This document shows positions 26,848 to 36,277 of a DNA stretch of 64,000 nucleotides, piece by piece. The notes beneath the pieces were generated by a model that was not told where the DNA came from, did not search any database, and worked only from the letters and a program-made list of their open reading frames with translations. The DNA comes from Motiliproteus sp. MSK22-1 (lineage in GTDB: Bacteria > Pseudomonadota > Gammaproteobacteria > Pseudomonadales > Balneatricaceae), in assembly GCF_001968815.1 (NCBI RefSeq), contig NZ_MIEQ01000072.1, positions 123,691 through 187,690 of the forward strand, in the 5' to 3' direction. Each line of letters begins with the position of its first letter. Position 1 is the stretch's first letter. A program made the translations under genes and the position numbers.

Positions 26848-28722
26848 CTAAAGAGTCTTCAGGTACTCAAGTAGCTCCATTCGCTGAACGTTGTTTAACT
26901 GTTTTGTACCATACTCATGGCCACTGTTTGAGTTTCCTGTCAAGGTTGTATCGAACTTGAACATCTTTCTGTCGAGTACAGAAGGCGTTGAAACATAGCC
27001 TACATTTTTGGGATCAAACTCGCGGTTACCTAGATAGAATACCTTTGATCTTTTTTCTTCGGGTAACAGCAACTCATATAAATTCGGCACTGAGCCATTG
27101 TGTAGATAAGGGGCTGTTGCCCAGATCCCGGTTAAAGGCCTTGCCTTATACACGGCTGCACTGCTGGTTAACGGCGAGTCTTCTGCTACAGATTGAGCCA
27201 GAGTATTGAATTGCTGTTGATACTTTTTCAGATGATTGACTAAGGATGGTGGTACCCCCACGCTATCGGCATCATCTGCTGCTGCATCGGCGTGTTCGGA
27301 GTCATCCTCCGGTGTGCTAGCTGTTGACTGAACAAGACCGTTGTTTTTGTTCCTCAGAGCTTTTTCGTTTTCAATAAATGCTGCTTCAATGGTTTGCCAG
27401 GGATGCTTAAGAAGTGCTCCGATGACTGAGTTGACCAGCGGAAACAAGCCAGTGGTCTGTGCCGGAATTTTATCGCCGGCAATAACAAACTCTTTACGGC
27501 CTGCAAACTTTCCTGCTGGCCGTGTTTTCAGCATATTTATGATTTCCTGAGGATCTGTTCGTACTTCTAACACCGGAGTCAGAACAGCTTTATAGTCTTG
27601 CCCCTGATCAGCCCGCGGCATTACCTGGTGGCAACTAACGCAATAGTTGTCATAGTGGAGTTGCCCTTTAGCCGCTGTGATCGGATCAATAGCTGGAAAA
27701 TACTCTGATGGCCAAATAGGAGACCTTAGTTCTGCCACCCATTTTTCCAGCTCTCCAAGGTTTTTGATAGCTAATGAGGAAGGGTAGCGTATTTTTGACT
27801 TCCGCTCGGGGATGTCCAGTTGACCATAAACTCCCAGCACTTCGCCTCCATTACGGATTAAAGTGCCAACACTGGCTGGGCCATTGGGGGCGAATCCTGT
27901 CCACTGAACCACATCGGATTGATGAGTTCCCCACAGAAATGGGTAACTGACCGGAGCATCGGAGGCGTGGCCGTTATTAGGCATATCGTTAAATTTCGAA
28001 AGAATCTGATTAAATATTGCCCCGATGGCATCGACGCGTCCGTAGCCATAATGAGGTTGGTCCGGATCAGGGTGGTTAACCATATTTCGAGTCGCTAATA
28101 CCTCTGTCTGCTGAAGCAGGTTGTTGCGCAACTCTTCTGCGGCATTGGCACTGTGTTTTTTTCCAAGAACTCCATTGGCGAAGCGGGAAAACTTGTTATT
28201 GGATCGATAGGTTTCGTTCATGGCTTCGACCAGAGACTGGTTGAAGCTCTCAAAGTCGGCGAGGGTTGGGCCGCCATCAATTCGAATTCCACGACCTCGG
28301 TAGCGGACTTCTGCCGTATGACAGGCTGCGCAGTTAAACCCCATCCACTCTTCACCCGTTTTGGAATCGACATCCTTGGCAAATCCAACCGCCAGGCCAT
28401 CAGGATTCCAGGGGCTCTTTTCCGCCGGCAGATACCTAAGCGACTGCATATGGGCATTATCCCGAAACAACGCGGTGGTGGTGCTTTGTTCCAGATTCAG
28501 ATACCAGGAGTAGGGTAGTATGCGGGATCCTTGAGAAGTGAAATAGAATGATTGCTGAGTTTCTACGGACCACTGTTGATCCATATTAACGATGTTTCCA
28601 GATGCACCAAAAACAGGACTTCCTTGCTCAATGGGAGGGGCTTTCTGATTGCTTGCACAACCGGAAAGACCTAGAACAAGTGAAAAGATACCAATAGATA
28701 CTTTCTTATTTATCGATGACAT
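26848..28722 (-). CDS. RoxA-like dihaem c-type cytochrome lipoprotein
   Basis: A 624-residue exported protein. It starts MSSINKKVSIGIFSLVLGLSGCASN, a lipoprotein signal with the lipobox LSGC, and AAGGAG precedes ATG 28722. Two haem c attachment motifs are present: CAACH in GFNCAACHTAEVRYRGRGIRID and CVSCH in YDNYCVSCHQVMP. The segment RPLTGIWATAPYLHNGSVPN near the C-terminus is typical of the MauG/CcpA/RoxA group. The size and motif spacing match the RoxA/RoxB rubber-oxygenase-like subgroup rather than classical 320-residue peroxidases. RoxA itself cleaves polyisoprene; most relatives have no known substrate. Periplasmic or surface exposed. Confidence 0.8.
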   Translation of the reverse strand: MSSINKKVSIGIFSLVLGLSGCASNQKAPPIEQGSPVFGASGNIVNMDQQWSVETQQSFYFTSQGSRILPYSWYLNLEQSTTTALFRDNAHMQSLRYLPAEKSPWNPDGLAVGFAKDVDSKTGEEWMGFNCAACHTAEVRYRGRGIRIDGGPTLADFESFNQSLVEAMNETYRSNNKFSRFANGVLGKKHSANAAEELRNNLLQQTEVLATRNMVNHPDPDQPHYGYGRVDAIGAIFNQILSKFNDMPNNGHASDAPVSYPFLWGTHQSDVVQWTGFAPNGPASVGTLIRNGGEVLGVYGQLDIPERKSKIRYPSSLAIKNLGELEKWVAELRSPIWPSEYFPAIDPITAAKGQLHYDNYCVSCHQVMPRADQGQDYKAVLTPVLEVRTDPQEIINMLKTRPAGKFAGRKEFVIAGDKIPAQTTGLFPLVNSVIGALLKHPWQTIEAAFIENEKALRNKNNGLVQSTASTPEDDSEHADAAADDADSVGVPPSLVNHLKKYQQQFNTLAQSVAEDSPLTSSAAVYKARPLTGIWATAPYLHNGSVPNLYELLLPEEKRSKVFYLGNREFDPKNVGYVSTPSVLDRKMFKFDTTLTGNSNSGHEYGTKQLNNVQRMELLEYLKTL

Positions 28723-29221
28723 GTCTATCTCCTTGACGTGCATTCATGCAATAAATCACATAACACTACATCCCTATAAACCATCCTTACTTCAGTGCAT
28801 GTGATCTGAACCTGTTCAGACAGGGGTTATAGTAGAAGAGGAAGTCTTATTTCGCAAAAGTCTGTTAGTCGTTGAATTGTAAAGTTGAAATCTAATTTAA
28901 GATAAATACCGTTATTCCGCTCTCATTTTTCAATGTTTTCTGCAATCACTGAAGTTGCGCTTATTGAAGATTGATCCGTCTGGGTCAGTCGAGTACATCC
29001 GGATTGAAAATCACCTTATACAGCACTGAATATCCAGATTTAAGACAGTACCGATCGGCATATTTGAGGGTAAGTTGTCGAATTTAGTCAATATATATTC
29101 GAAATATAGAAAGTTTAATCGTTTTTGAAGAGTAACTTGTTAGTCAGTTGCACGGAGAGAATCCAGGCTCCCTGCCCAAGATCCCCAAAAAAAAAGAATA
29201 AAACAGCAAGAGATTCATCTC
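28723..29221. other. Divergent promoter region between the dihaem cytochrome and cdhC
   Basis: About 500 bases with no supported gene. It should contain promoters in both directions. AT-rich around 29080-29130, with a small palindrome ATATT-CGA-AATAT. No family-level operator recognised. Confidence 0.45.
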
Positions 29222-30112
29222 ATGAATAACGAAGTTATTATCACCTGTGCTGTCACCGGATCCGGTGACACCGTCGGCAAACACCCTGCCATCCCTGTCA
29301 CTCCTGAAGAAATTGCCAACGCTTCGATTGAGGCGGCAAAAGCAGGTGCTGCTGTTGCCCATATCCATGTTCGGGACCCGAAAACGGGGGCTCCTTCTCG
29401 AGATGTTTCCCTTTATCAGGAAGTTGTCGCCCGTATTCGAGATCAGGACACTGATGTGGTGATTAATCTCACCGCAGGTATGGGGGGCGATCTCTATATA
29501 GGACCGGATGAGAATCCGACAGCCTTTGGCGATGAAACTGATCTTGTAGGAGGTCGCGATCGTTTACCGCATATTGAAGAGCTGCTACCGGAAATCTGTA
29601 CGCTTGATTGCGGTTCTCTCAATTTTGGCGATAACAACTTGGTTTACGTGGCTACCCCGGACATGTTGCGTATCGGAGCCAAACGAATTCAGGAGTTGGG
29701 GGTCAAGCCTGAGCTTGAGATTTTTGATACCGGTAATCTCTGGTTTGCGCTGCAAATGCTGAAAGAAGGGTTGATTGATGATGACCCGATGTTTCAGCTG
29801 TGTCAGGGCATTCCCTGGGGAGCTCCGCCGGAGGTAGGCATCCTGAAGGGCATGGTCGATATGCTACCGGCTAATGCTAACTGGACGGCCTTCGCATTAG
29901 GACGAAATCAGATGCCATGGGTCGCTCAGTCGGCTCTGCTGGGTGGCGGTGCGCGAGTTGGACTTGAGGACAATATTTACCTTGATAAGGGGGTCTTTGC
30001 CAGCAATGGGCAATTGGTTGACAGGGCAGCCACTATCGTCAGCAATATGGGTGCCAGAGTACTCAATCCCGCAGAAGCCCGGGAAAAACTGGGCTTGATT
30101 AAGCGAGGTTAG
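29222..30112 (+). CDS. cdhC: 3-dehydrocarnitine cleavage enzyme (BKACE family)
   Basis: A 296-residue DUF849/BKACE beta-keto acid cleavage enzyme. It has the metal-binding HIHVRDP (about 43-49), [35 protein letters not shown], and [14 protein letters not shown] near the C-terminus. The overall pattern matches Pseudomonas CdhC, which converts 3-dehydrocarnitine plus acetyl-CoA to betainyl-CoA plus acetoacetate. It ends nine bases before the carnitine dehydrogenase gene, in the usual cdhC-cdhA pairing. The product betainyl-CoA would be hydrolysed by the thioesterase at 17721-19001. Confidence 0.93.
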   Translation: MNNEVIITCAVTGSGDTVGKHPAIPVTPEEIANASIEAAKAGAAVAHIHVRDPKTGAPSRDVSLYQEVVARIRDQDTDVVINLTAGMGGDLYIGPDENPTAFGDETDLVGGRDRLPHIEELLPEICTLDCGSLNFGDNNLVYVATPDMLRIGAKRIQELGVKPELEIFDTGNLWFALQMLKEGLIDDDPMFQLCQGIPWGAPPEVGILKGMVDMLPANANWTAFALGRNQMPWVAQSALLGGGARVGLEDNIYLDKGVFASNGQLVDRAATIVSNMGARVLNPAEAREKLGLIKRG

Positions 30113-30121
30113 GGAACAGTC

Positions 30122-31135
30122 ATGACGGCTCAATCTATCAAAAAAAGTACTGACTTTAAGGGCTCTGATATGAATAACACCGAGATTAAGCGTGTCGCTA
30201 TTGTCGGCACCGGTGTGATTGGCAATGGCTGGGCTGCTCGCTGCCTGGCTAAAGGGTTAGATGTGGTGGCATACGACCCTGGTGCTGGTGCCGAACAACG
30301 GATGCGGGATGCTATCGCCAATGCCTGGCCAGCGCTGGTGCGTTCTGGCTTGGCTGAGGGGGCAAGCATGGATCGACTAGAGTTCACCGCTTCCCTGGAA
30401 GAGGCTGTATCCGACGCTGATTTTATTCAGGAAAGTGCGCCTGAACGGGAAAGCCTTAAACGTGAGCTATTGGCACAGATCGATAGTGCCGCTCGCCCTG
30501 ATGCCATTATTGCTACCAGCACTTCAGGACTCTTACCGACAAAGTTACAGGCAGACTGTATTCACCCTGAGCGAGTTGTCGTCGGGCACCCTTTTAATCC
30601 AGTTTATCTGCTGCCCTTAGTGGAGGTGGTTGGTGGTGAAAAAACCTCCGCTGAATCGATTTCCCGGGCCAGTGATATCTACCGCTCTATTGGAATGCGT
30701 CCATTGCATGTGCGCAATGAGATAGAAGGGTTCATTGCTGATCGACTGATGGAAGCTTTGTGGCGGGAGGCTCTTTGGCTAGTCAATGACGGGATTGCCA
30801 CGACGGAAGAAATTGATGCCGCAGTGGTGTATGGCTGTGGACTGCGCTGGGCACTGATGGGTACCTGTCAGACTTTCCATCTGGCCGGCGGTGATGCCGG
30901 AATGCGCCATATGCTGGAGCAGTTTGGACCCGCTCTCAAGCTGCCATGGACAAAGCTTGTGGCGCCAGAACTGACTGAAGAATTAATCGATAGCATGGTC
31001 GATGGCTGTAACTACCAGGCGGCGGATCGGTCGGTGAAGGAGCTGGAACAGCGTCGGGATGATTTTCTGATCAGGGTGCTGGACATCGCTAAAGAATACT
31101 GGCCGGAGAATGAGGGATTAAAAGACAGAATCTGA
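30122..31135 (+). CDS. cdhA: L-carnitine 3-dehydrogenase
   Basis: A 337-residue member of the 3-hydroxyacyl-CoA dehydrogenase family, NAD-dependent. It has the Rossmann motif [21 protein letters not shown], the conserved ESAPER, STSGLLP, the [17 protein letters not shown] segment, and [21 protein letters not shown]. The C-terminal part has [17 protein letters not shown] and [10 protein letters not shown], typical of carnitine dehydrogenase. It oxidises L-carnitine to 3-dehydrocarnitine. The first ATG has AGGGA upstream; an alternative ATG at 30170 has AAGGG and would give a shorter N-terminus closer to family length. Part of cdhC-cdhA, followed by a betaine-type transporter. Confidence 0.93.
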   Translation: MTAQSIKKSTDFKGSDMNNTEIKRVAIVGTGVIGNGWAARCLAKGLDVVAYDPGAGAEQRMRDAIANAWPALVRSGLAEGASMDRLEFTASLEEAVSDADFIQESAPERESLKRELLAQIDSAARPDAIIATSTSGLLPTKLQADCIHPERVVVGHPFNPVYLLPLVEVVGGEKTSAESISRASDIYRSIGMRPLHVRNEIEGFIADRLMEALWREALWLVNDGIATTEEIDAAVVYGCGLRWALMGTCQTFHLAGGDAGMRHMLEQFGPALKLPWTKLVAPELTEELIDSMVDGCNYQAADRSVKELEQRRDDFLIRVLDIAKEYWPENEGLKDRI

Positions 31136-31145
31136 AACGGACTCA

Positions 31146-31165
31146 GGGCCTCTGCAGAGAGGCCC
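31146..31165 (+). other. Strong intergenic hairpin between cdhA and the transporter ATPase gene
   Basis: Perfect 8-bp stem GGGCCTCT / AGAGGCCC with loop GCAG (31146-31153 and 31158-31165), 10 bases after the cdhA stop. No T tract follows, so it may be a partial terminator or an mRNA stability element between enzyme and transporter genes. Confidence 0.55.
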
Positions 31166-31215
31166 CTCAAACCTGCAAAAAGCAGGCATAAAAATAATGA
31201 AATGAGAGGTCTGTT

Positions 31216-32322
31216 ATGTCCAGTCTTAGTAGCAAAATAACTACCGAATACAGTACTCAAAACCCTGCGATTGAATGCCGGAATGTCTGGAAAATTTTCG
31301 GTGAGCGGGCGGATGAAGCCCTGGCTGCCATAAAAAGCCGGGGAATGACTAAAGATGAAGTACACCAAGAGTTTGACTGTGTCGTGGGGGTGGCTGATGC
31401 CAGCTTCCAGGTCAGAGAAGGGGAGGTCTTCTGCATAATGGGGCTTTCCGGTAGTGGAAAATCAACCCTGGTTCGTCATATCAACCGACTTATTGAGCCT
31501 ACGGATGGGGATATCCTGGTCGGGGAGGATAATATCAATGGCTTAAACCAGAAAGAACTCAGGCGTATCCGTGCTGAAAAAATCGGTATGGTCTTTCAGC
31601 ACACGGCACTTTTACCTCACCGAACGGTACGTGAAAATGTTGCTCTTGGCCTGGAACTGCGTGATGTTGATGAGCAACAGCGACTCAAGATTGCTGAAGA
31701 AAAGTTAGCGCTGGTACATCTGACCGGTTGGGAAGATCGTATGCCCACGGAGTTGTCTGGTGGTATGCAGCAGCGGGTCGGATTGGCGAGGGCCATGGCA
31801 GCTGACCCTAAGATCCTGTTAATGGATGAGCCTTTTAGTGCTTTGGATCCTTTGATTCGCCGTCAGCTTCAGGATCAATTTCTGGAATTGGCTCAGGTGA
31901 TGAAAAAAACCACTCTCTTTATTACCCACGACCTTGATGAAGCCATTCGAATTGGTCATCGCATCGCTATTATGAAGGATGGTGTCATCGTACAGATAGG
32001 TACTCCCGAAGAGATTATTACTGCCCCTGCTGACGACTACGTGGCTGAATTTGTTAAAGATATTTCCCGCCTTAAACTGGTTTTTGCCCATACGGTGATG
32101 CAGCCCGTTGAAGATTATCTTGATGATAAAAAACTCAGGCCACAAGACCTGGATCTCAATGACTACCCGACTGCGTCAGAGGACGCAGATCTGGATCATT
32201 TGATTGATCTGGCAGTCGAGCATGAGAAGCCCACTGTTGTGCTTAATGGGGGGGCTCCTGTTGGTATCGTTACCAAGCGTCAATTACTGCGTGGCATCCA
32301 GGGGGATGGGAGCAATGAATAA
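31216..32322 (+). CDS. Glycine betaine/carnitine ABC transporter ATPase, ProV/OpuAA type
   Basis: A 368-residue ATPase of the quaternary amine uptake family. It has the long N-terminus typical of ProV (WKIFGERADEALAAIKSRGMTKDEV), then Walker A MGLSGSGKSTLVRHIN, FQHTALLPHRTV, signature ELSGGMQQRVGLARAMA, Walker B ILLMDEPFSALDPL, and FITHDLDEAIRIG. The C-terminal region carries a CBS-like part (VVLNGGAPVGIVTKRQLL). Located after cdhA, so carnitine, betaine or gamma-butyrobetaine are likely ligands. Its stop overlaps the start of the permease gene. Confidence 0.92.
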   Translation: MSSLSSKITTEYSTQNPAIECRNVWKIFGERADEALAAIKSRGMTKDEVHQEFDCVVGVADASFQVREGEVFCIMGLSGSGKSTLVRHINRLIEPTDGDILVGEDNINGLNQKELRRIRAEKIGMVFQHTALLPHRTVRENVALGLELRDVDEQQRLKIAEEKLALVHLTGWEDRMPTELSGGMQQRVGLARAMAADPKILLMDEPFSALDPLIRRQLQDQFLELAQVMKKTTLFITHDLDEAIRIGHRIAIMKDGVIVQIGTPEEIITAPADDYVAEFVKDISRLKLVFAHTVMQPVEDYLDDKKLRPQDLDLNDYPTASEDADLDHLIDLAVEHEKPTVVLNGGAPVGIVTKRQLLRGIQGDGSNE

Positions 32323-33652
32323 TCTGATGAGCCAAACGTTAGATCACAAAGAAACAGAGCAATTGAAAGATTTTTTGGTGAGTTCGACTGATTATTATCT
32401 TCAGCAATTTGAACGTATATCACAGGGACAGAAGTACAGTTTGAATTTAGCGGCAGCAGTCTTCGGTCCTTTTTGGGCGGCGAGTCGCAATATATGGCTG
32501 TTGTTCTGGTTACTGGCTGCAACCGATGTGACTGCTCTGGTCGTCATAGGTCAAAGCCTGTGGGGAGGTGAAACTCACCCTGAGAGCAGTCTGGCACTTG
32601 GTGTCGGTATACTCGTTTTTTGTCGTGGTATCGGTGGCATTATCGCTAACCGCCTCTATCATGATTATTTCAACAAATGGCGTATCAATCAGGGACAACC
32701 CTGTGGTATCAGCTCGAAACGCACTCTGGTTGGTTTGCTGTTGGTGCTGGCCACTTATCCTCTGACCGTCTACCGTTTCAGCGCCGCCAGCGTGGTTGAT
32801 TATCTCGAAACTTTTCCTACTTCCCGAAAAATTGCTTCTAAAACGGCCCACGCGATAGATGCTGCGGTTGACTGGTTAACCATTTCCTTTGAAGACCTGT
32901 TCGACTCCATTACCTGGGCTATTCGAGGCATGCTGGACTTTCTGGAGTTGCTGTTTATCGGCACGCCCTGGCCGGTAATGGCACTGTTGTTAATTCTGCT
33001 GGCCTGGAAAGCAGCAGGTTGGAGAGTTGTCATCTTTACTGCTTCGGCATTGGCCTATCTGGGGTTCTTTGGGTTTTGGGATAAGGCAATGAGCACGATG
33101 GCTCTTGTCGGTGCTTCTGTATTCATTTGTCTGATCATCGGGGCGCCGCTGGGAATTGTGGCAGCCAAGAGCCCCAGGTTCAGCGCGGTACTTAATCCGA
33201 TGCTGGATTTGATGCAGACCATGCCCAGTTTTGTTTATCTGATTCCCGCGATTGCCTTTTTCTCGGTCGGTAAGCCCCCTGCAGTGCTGGCTACTGTGGT
33301 ATTTGCAATGCCCCCAATGATTCGTCTGACAGCTCTGGGTATACAACAGGTCAGTCCTTCGGTGATAGAGGCCATGCTGGCCTTTGGTGCCAGTCCACGG
33401 CAGATATTGTTTAAGGCTGAATTACCTCTGGCTGTGCCATCCATCATGGCCGGTATCAATCAGAGCATCATGATGAGTTTATCCATGGTAGTGGTTGCTG
33501 CGTTAATTGGTGCCGGTGGACTGGGTTATGACGTGCTCTTCTCGTTACAGCATCTGGAAGCGGGTAAGGGACTGCTGGCCGGTCTGGCCATCGTACTTTG
33601 CGCGATGATTCTCGACCGCATCATTCAGGGTCATCAAAAGCGTGGCAGTTAG
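32315..33652 (+). CDS. ProW/OpuAB-type permease with an extra N-terminal DUF2628-like domain
   Basis: A 445-residue permease that overlaps the ATPase gene by eight bases. The permease core (about residues 225-445) shows the betaine-family hallmarks: ICLIIGAPLGIVAAKSPRFSAVLNPMLDLMQTMPSFVYLIPA and the EAA loop EAMLAFGASPRQILFKAELPLAVP. The first 220 residues contain YSLNLAAAVFGPFWAASRNIWLLFW-type sequence (FGPFW at 50-54, R58, W61), which resembles the DUF2628 membrane domain, plus two or more further transmembrane helices. Canonical ProW is about 350 residues without this domain. A choice between ATG 32315, 32306 and 32327 is open; I prefer 32315. Confidence 0.85.
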   Translation: MNNLMSQTLDHKETEQLKDFLVSSTDYYLQQFERISQGQKYSLNLAAAVFGPFWAASRNIWLLFWLLAATDVTALVVIGQSLWGGETHPESSLALGVGILVFCRGIGGIIANRLYHDYFNKWRINQGQPCGISSKRTLVGLLLVLATYPLTVYRFSAASVVDYLETFPTSRKIASKTAHAIDAAVDWLTISFEDLFDSITWAIRGMLDFLELLFIGTPWPVMALLLILLAWKAAGWRVVIFTASALAYLGFFGFWDKAMSTMALVGASVFICLIIGAPLGIVAAKSPRFSAVLNPMLDLMQTMPSFVYLIPAIAFFSVGKPPAVLATVVFAMPPMIRLTALGIQQVSPSVIEAMLAFGASPRQILFKAELPLAVPSIMAGINQSIMMSLSMVVVAALIGAGGLGYDVLFSLQHLEAGKGLLAGLAIVLCAMILDRIIQGHQKRGS

Positions 33653-33810
33653 TTCAAAACAGCTGCGGCTGGATACAGGGGGCATCGGTCAACAAGTCTC
33701 CGGACAGCAGTTAAAGCAGCAAAAAATTCCAGCAAGTAAATCAAATGAGCTGGAGCCAGTTCGGCTCCCAATGCTTTCCCATTGAAAGCACATAATAAAA
33801 AGAGGAAATG

Positions 33811-34821
33811 ATGATGAATAAAGCGCTTAAGACAGTGGCACTGGCCGCAGCTCTGGGGCTGGGGCTCTCTCAGGGAGCAGTCGCCAAAGAAAAGGTTGTT
33901 ATTGGTGAGGTTAGTTGGGATGCATCCCTGGCGATTGAAAATGTGCTTAAGACAGTTATGGAGCGACATCTGGATGTTGATGTTGAAATCATAGCTGCTG
34001 ATCAGGCTGCTATCTGGGCGTCTATGGATAAGGGTAAAGGAAGTATCGACATACACCCGGATGTCTGGACATCATCGCAAACGGAGCCATGGGCCAAGTT
34101 TGTTGCCAAGGGTGGCAAAGAGTCTGTACGCTCCAACCATAACCCTTATCTGGGAACTGATGGATTTTATATTCCTGGCTACATCCAAGACAAATATGGC
34201 GTCAAGACCGTTCAGGATCTGGCTAACCCAGAAATCGCCAAACTGTTTGATAGCGATGGCGATGGTAAAGGGGAATACTGGCCTGGAGCCCCCGGCTGGA
34301 GTGGTGTAAAAATCAATCAGGTTAAAGCTAAAGGCTACGGTTTTGATAAGTATTTCAAACCGGTAGTGGTGTCCGACTCGATTATAAAAGCGCAACTGAA
34401 AACCGCTTATCGAAAAAAGAAAGGGATACTCTTCTATTATTGGACTCCTGAGTGGATTCATAATGCCTATGATTTGAGGAAGCTTGAAGAACCTGAGTTC
34501 ACCGGTTATGCCGGAGACAGTAAGAAAGGGCATCCACAATACAACCCGAATGGCTGCTATAAGTTTAATGACACAGAGAATTGGTTAGAGGATAGCGCTA
34601 TCTCTTGTGGTGCTCCTACTACAGAAGTTTATATCGCTTATTCTCGTTCATTGGAGAAGAGGGCTCCAAAAGTAGCCGAGTTTTTGAGTAAGGTGTCGCT
34701 GACCGCATCTGATGTCAGCTTATGGATTTATAAGATTGCTCAGGATGGGGAAGACCCTGCTGAAATGGCAGAGGAATGGGTTGCTGCAAACTCGGATTTG
34801 GTCAAGGACTGGTTAGATTAG
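33811..34821 (+). CDS. Glycine betaine/carnitine-type periplasmic binding protein, ProX/OpuAC type
   Basis: A 336-residue exported binding protein. The signal peptide is MNKALKTVALAAALGLGLSQGAVA after one or two extra methionines. Mature part: KVVIGEVSWDASLAIENVLKTVMER, GKGSIDIHPDVWTSS, GWSGVKINQVKAKGYG, FYYWTPEWIHNAYDL, and a C-terminal SLWIYKIAQDGEDPAEMAEEWV. The repeated tryptophans could form the aromatic cage that binds a quaternary amine. AGAGG lies just upstream of three consecutive ATG codons. Last gene of the cdh/transporter operon, 155 bases after the permease. Confidence 0.88.
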   Translation: MMNKALKTVALAAALGLGLSQGAVAKEKVVIGEVSWDASLAIENVLKTVMERHLDVDVEIIAADQAAIWASMDKGKGSIDIHPDVWTSSQTEPWAKFVAKGGKESVRSNHNPYLGTDGFYIPGYIQDKYGVKTVQDLANPEIAKLFDSDGDGKGEYWPGAPGWSGVKINQVKAKGYGFDKYFKPVVVSDSIIKAQLKTAYRKKKGILFYYWTPEWIHNAYDLRKLEEPEFTGYAGDSKKGHPQYNPNGCYKFNDTENWLEDSAISCGAPTTEVYIAYSRSLEKRAPKVAEFLSKVSLTASDVSLWIYKIAQDGEDPAEMAEEWVAANSDLVKDWLD

Positions 34822-34825
34822 TCAG

Positions 34826-34863
34826 GATACCTGTGAACAAGCTCATTAGGTCTTCAGCGACCC
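34826..34863 (+). repeat. Dispersed intergenic repeat, copy
   Basis: Reads GGATACCTGTGAACAAGCTC followed by ATTAGGTCTTCAGCGACCC, in line with the family arm and core. It is placed directly after the binding-protein stop and before the terminator at 34922. Confidence 0.55.
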
Positions 34864-34921
34864 CTGATACCGGTGTGATTTGTTTGCAGGTTTCTTAGCT
34901 TCCTTAAGGACCCTCTGGAAT

Positions 34922-34966
34922 AATATCCGGCTTCTGATCAGCCGGATATTGTTCTTTCTGTGTTTT
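34922..34966 (+). terminator. Rho-independent terminator of the cdh/transporter operon
   Basis: Perfect 11-bp stem AATATCCGGCT / AGCCGGATATT (34922-34932 and 34940-34950) with a 7-base loop, followed by a T-rich stretch GTTCTTTCTGTGTTTTT. Confidence 0.88.
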
Positions 34967-35004
34967 TAATAATACCGTTTTATTGCAGGTGTTTAGTTAC
35001 GACT

Positions 35005-35964
35005 ATGAGAAAGACCTACCCCTTAAGTGAAGCCATGCGTAAATTTGTGGAGATATCAGAGGACTGTTTCCCTGATGAAGTGATTAAGGCGGGCATTGAT
35101 TCTCAGCGCAAAGCCTATGTCGCTATGAATCAACAATTCGATATCACCCATCCGCCTGATATTGATTACAGGGATGAATTTCTGCACTGGAATGAAGAGC
35201 AGGTAAGCGTGCGTCGCTATCAGTCGAGGCATACATTGCCAAGTCGGCGTATTCTTTTTGTTCACGGTGGTGGATGGTATTTGGGAAATCTGGATAGCCA
35301 CGATTTTTTTGCTGCAAAACTGGCCTATGACTGCCAATCAGAGTTAGTCTCTGTTGATTATCGGTTGGCGCCAGAACACCCATATCCAGCAGCCTTGGAA
35401 GATGTCTATGCCGTTTATCGGGCTATGTTGGAAGAGGCCCCCGAGAAAACTCCACCGTTGCTGGTCGGAGACAGTGCCGGGGCTAATTTAATTGCGGCAT
35501 TGAGCTTAAGATGTCGTGATGAAGGTCTCTTGCCAGCAATGGGCCAGATACTCATTTATCCCGGATTAGCTCGAACAGGTACCCTGGCCAGTCATCAACA
35601 GTGTTCTAATGCACCTTTATTGAATACTGCGGCCATTGAGTTCTGCTGGCGAATGTATCAGCCGAATAACATGACATTACTGAACGCTACGCAACAAAGT
35701 TATCTGTTACCTCTTGAGGCAGAAGATTTCTCGGGGTTGCCTCCAGCGCGTTTGTATCCTGTGGAATTTGATCCTCTCAAGGATGATGCTGTTGAATATG
35801 CCAGGCGAATAAAGCGGGTGGGGGGCGATGCGGACTTAACCCTGGGTGAAGGGCTTGTGCATGGTTGTCTACGGGCAATTGGAAGTGCAGCGGAGGCTGA
35901 TCAGTTTTACCAATCGATCTGTGCCGGTTGTGCTGAACTGTTTGTTGCTTCTGATAACTCTTAG
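35005..35964 (+). CDS. HSL-family alpha/beta hydrolase (acetyl esterase/lipase type)
   Basis: A 319-residue carboxylesterase of the hormone-sensitive lipase group. The oxyanion motif HGGGWYLGNLDSHD is near residue 87. The nucleophile elbow is GDSAGANLIAALSLR, where S is the catalytic serine. VEFDPLKDDAVEYA carries the aspartate, and GLVHGCLRA the histidine. Chosen start is ATG 35005, which removes a poorly supported hydrophobic N-terminus; the ribosome site is weak. Cytoplasmic, substrate unknown, single gene. Confidence 0.8.
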   Translation: MRKTYPLSEAMRKFVEISEDCFPDEVIKAGIDSQRKAYVAMNQQFDITHPPDIDYRDEFLHWNEEQVSVRRYQSRHTLPSRRILFVHGGGWYLGNLDSHDFFAAKLAYDCQSELVSVDYRLAPEHPYPAALEDVYAVYRAMLEEAPEKTPPLLVGDSAGANLIAALSLRCRDEGLLPAMGQILIYPGLARTGTLASHQQCSNAPLLNTAAIEFCWRMYQPNNMTLLNATQQSYLLPLEAEDFSGLPPARLYPVEFDPLKDDAVEYARRIKRVGGDADLTLGEGLVHGCLRAIGSAAEADQFYQSICAGCAELFVASDNS

Positions 35965-35975
35965 AAAGCCTGAAA

Positions 35976-36012
35976 GCCCGCTGAGTACATAATGAGCCTA
36001 TTCACAGGCTCC
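35976..36012 (-). repeat. Dispersed intergenic repeat, copy
   Basis: On the minus strand it reads GGAGCCTGTGAATAGGCTCA then TTATGTACTCAGCGGGC, a clear match to the family consensus. It lies 12 bases after the esterase stop. The remaining bases to 36277 are AT-rich, with no supported gene. Confidence 0.65.
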
Positions 36013-36277
36013 TTATTTAATCTGACTCTCCCTGATGATTAATGAATCGCATTACAGGTAATTAGTAATATAGGGTTTGATTTTTATAGTTGCCATTTTT
36101 TTTAATTATATTCATTCATCTTTAATAATAAAATAAGATCTTTCGTGATAAGCATCTAATTGATTGAAACTAATTTTAAAAGTAGAGTTTAAAAAGTTTT
36201 ACTTCTTGCATCATGACAGTTTAATAGATGATAAGGTTTTAAATTAAATTTCATATTTTCTGATTAAAGAGGCGGGA

